NCBI GenBank assembly: GCA_963841705.1
Contig: CAWJDY010000031.1
Span: 83,837-147,836, forward strand
DNA from: VAZQ01 sp963841705
Lineage (GTDB): Bacteria > Pseudomonadota > Alphaproteobacteria > Rhizobiales > Xanthobacteraceae
Direction of reading: 5' to 3'
Length of the DNA stretch: 64,000 bases
The notes under the pieces were generated by a model. That model did no database searches. It was not told where the DNA came from and worked only from the letters and a program-made list of their open reading frames with translations. Of the stretch, positions 63,959 through 64,000 are shown in pieces (position 1 is the stretch's first letter; each line of letters opens with the position of its first letter). The translations under genes were made by a program, and so were the position numbers.

Positions 63959-64000
63959 GGTCAATTGCACGTATTACCGCGCCGCAGCATTGCTGTCTGC
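63959..64000. repeat. Dispersed repeat, right-half copy at window end
   Basis: Nearly identical to the right half of the repeat at 59965-60047 (about 60006-60043), beginning GTCAATTGCACGTATTACCG. It may continue past the window. The bases between 63791 and 63958 hold no other gene that I can recognise. Confidence 0.6.

Overview
This window is a chromosomal segment of an alphaproteobacterium, most likely a member of the Hyphomicrobiales (Rhizobiales) near the Bradyrhizobium/Xanthobacteraceae group. The evidence is the gene order hemE-hemJ-rho, mnmE-mnmG-rsmG-parA-parB, leuS-lptE-holA and tesB-glnK-amtB-aminotransferase-ftsK-lolA-xth, high-GC codon use, a CenR-type response regulator, and palindromic intergenic repeats of the kind common in Bradyrhizobium relatives. 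The assignment rests on recognition of proteins and order, not on a search. hemE at the left edge and two perfect parS sites around mnmG/rsmG suggest that the window lies close to the replication origin.

Layout. 1-2.8 kb: haem synthesis (hemE cut by the window edge, hemJ) and transcription termination factor rho. 2.8-24.2 kb: about 21 kb of mostly accessory DNA between rho and mnmE. It holds an intact TacAT-type and an intact MazF/DUF3018 toxin-antitoxin pair, wrecks of two more such modules (DUF433, mazF), a secreted TPR-CHAT protease-like protein, a DUF3857/transglutaminase protein, an outer-membrane beta-barrel, an AT-richer sugar/polyprenol glycosylation patch (GT2, GT39, gmd) with the 3' end of a group II intron, and fragments of gcvP, an autotransporter, a Bug-family protein and an ABC substrate-binding protein. 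24.2-36.2 kb: the core mnmE-mnmG-rsmG-parA-parB block facing leuS-lptE-holA. 36.4-39 kb: a translationally coupled ada / 2OG-Fe(II) oxygenase / yggS operon. 39-56 kb: mostly core genes (cenR, LLM oxidoreductase, xthA, lolA, ftsK, aminotransferase, amtB-glnK with a candidate sigma-54 promoter, tesB, UbiH-like hydroxylase, GST, Trm112, an IF-1, LonSB, a thioredoxin-TPR protein, YbaK) ending in tRNA-Gly(GCC). 56.3-64 kb: accessory DNA downstream of the tRNA, with a low-GC two-gene operon (HExxH metalloprotease-like protein plus dCTP deaminase-like protein), a truncated radical SAM gene, fragments of a CoxL-type oxidase and a VOC protein, tandem ABC substrate-binding genes (one broken by an in-frame TAG), and a twice-frameshifted outer-membrane protein gene.

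The most interesting candidate for an undescribed system is the overlapping metalloprotease / dCTP-deaminase pair next to tRNA-Gly. It keeps apparent catalytic residues in both proteins, has base composition unlike its neighbours, and sits in a typical integration hotspot. An antiphage or nucleotide-depletion role is only inference. Several frameshifts and one in-frame stop occur in accessory genes. Some could be assembly errors, so they are reported as interrupted genes, not as proven pseudogenes.
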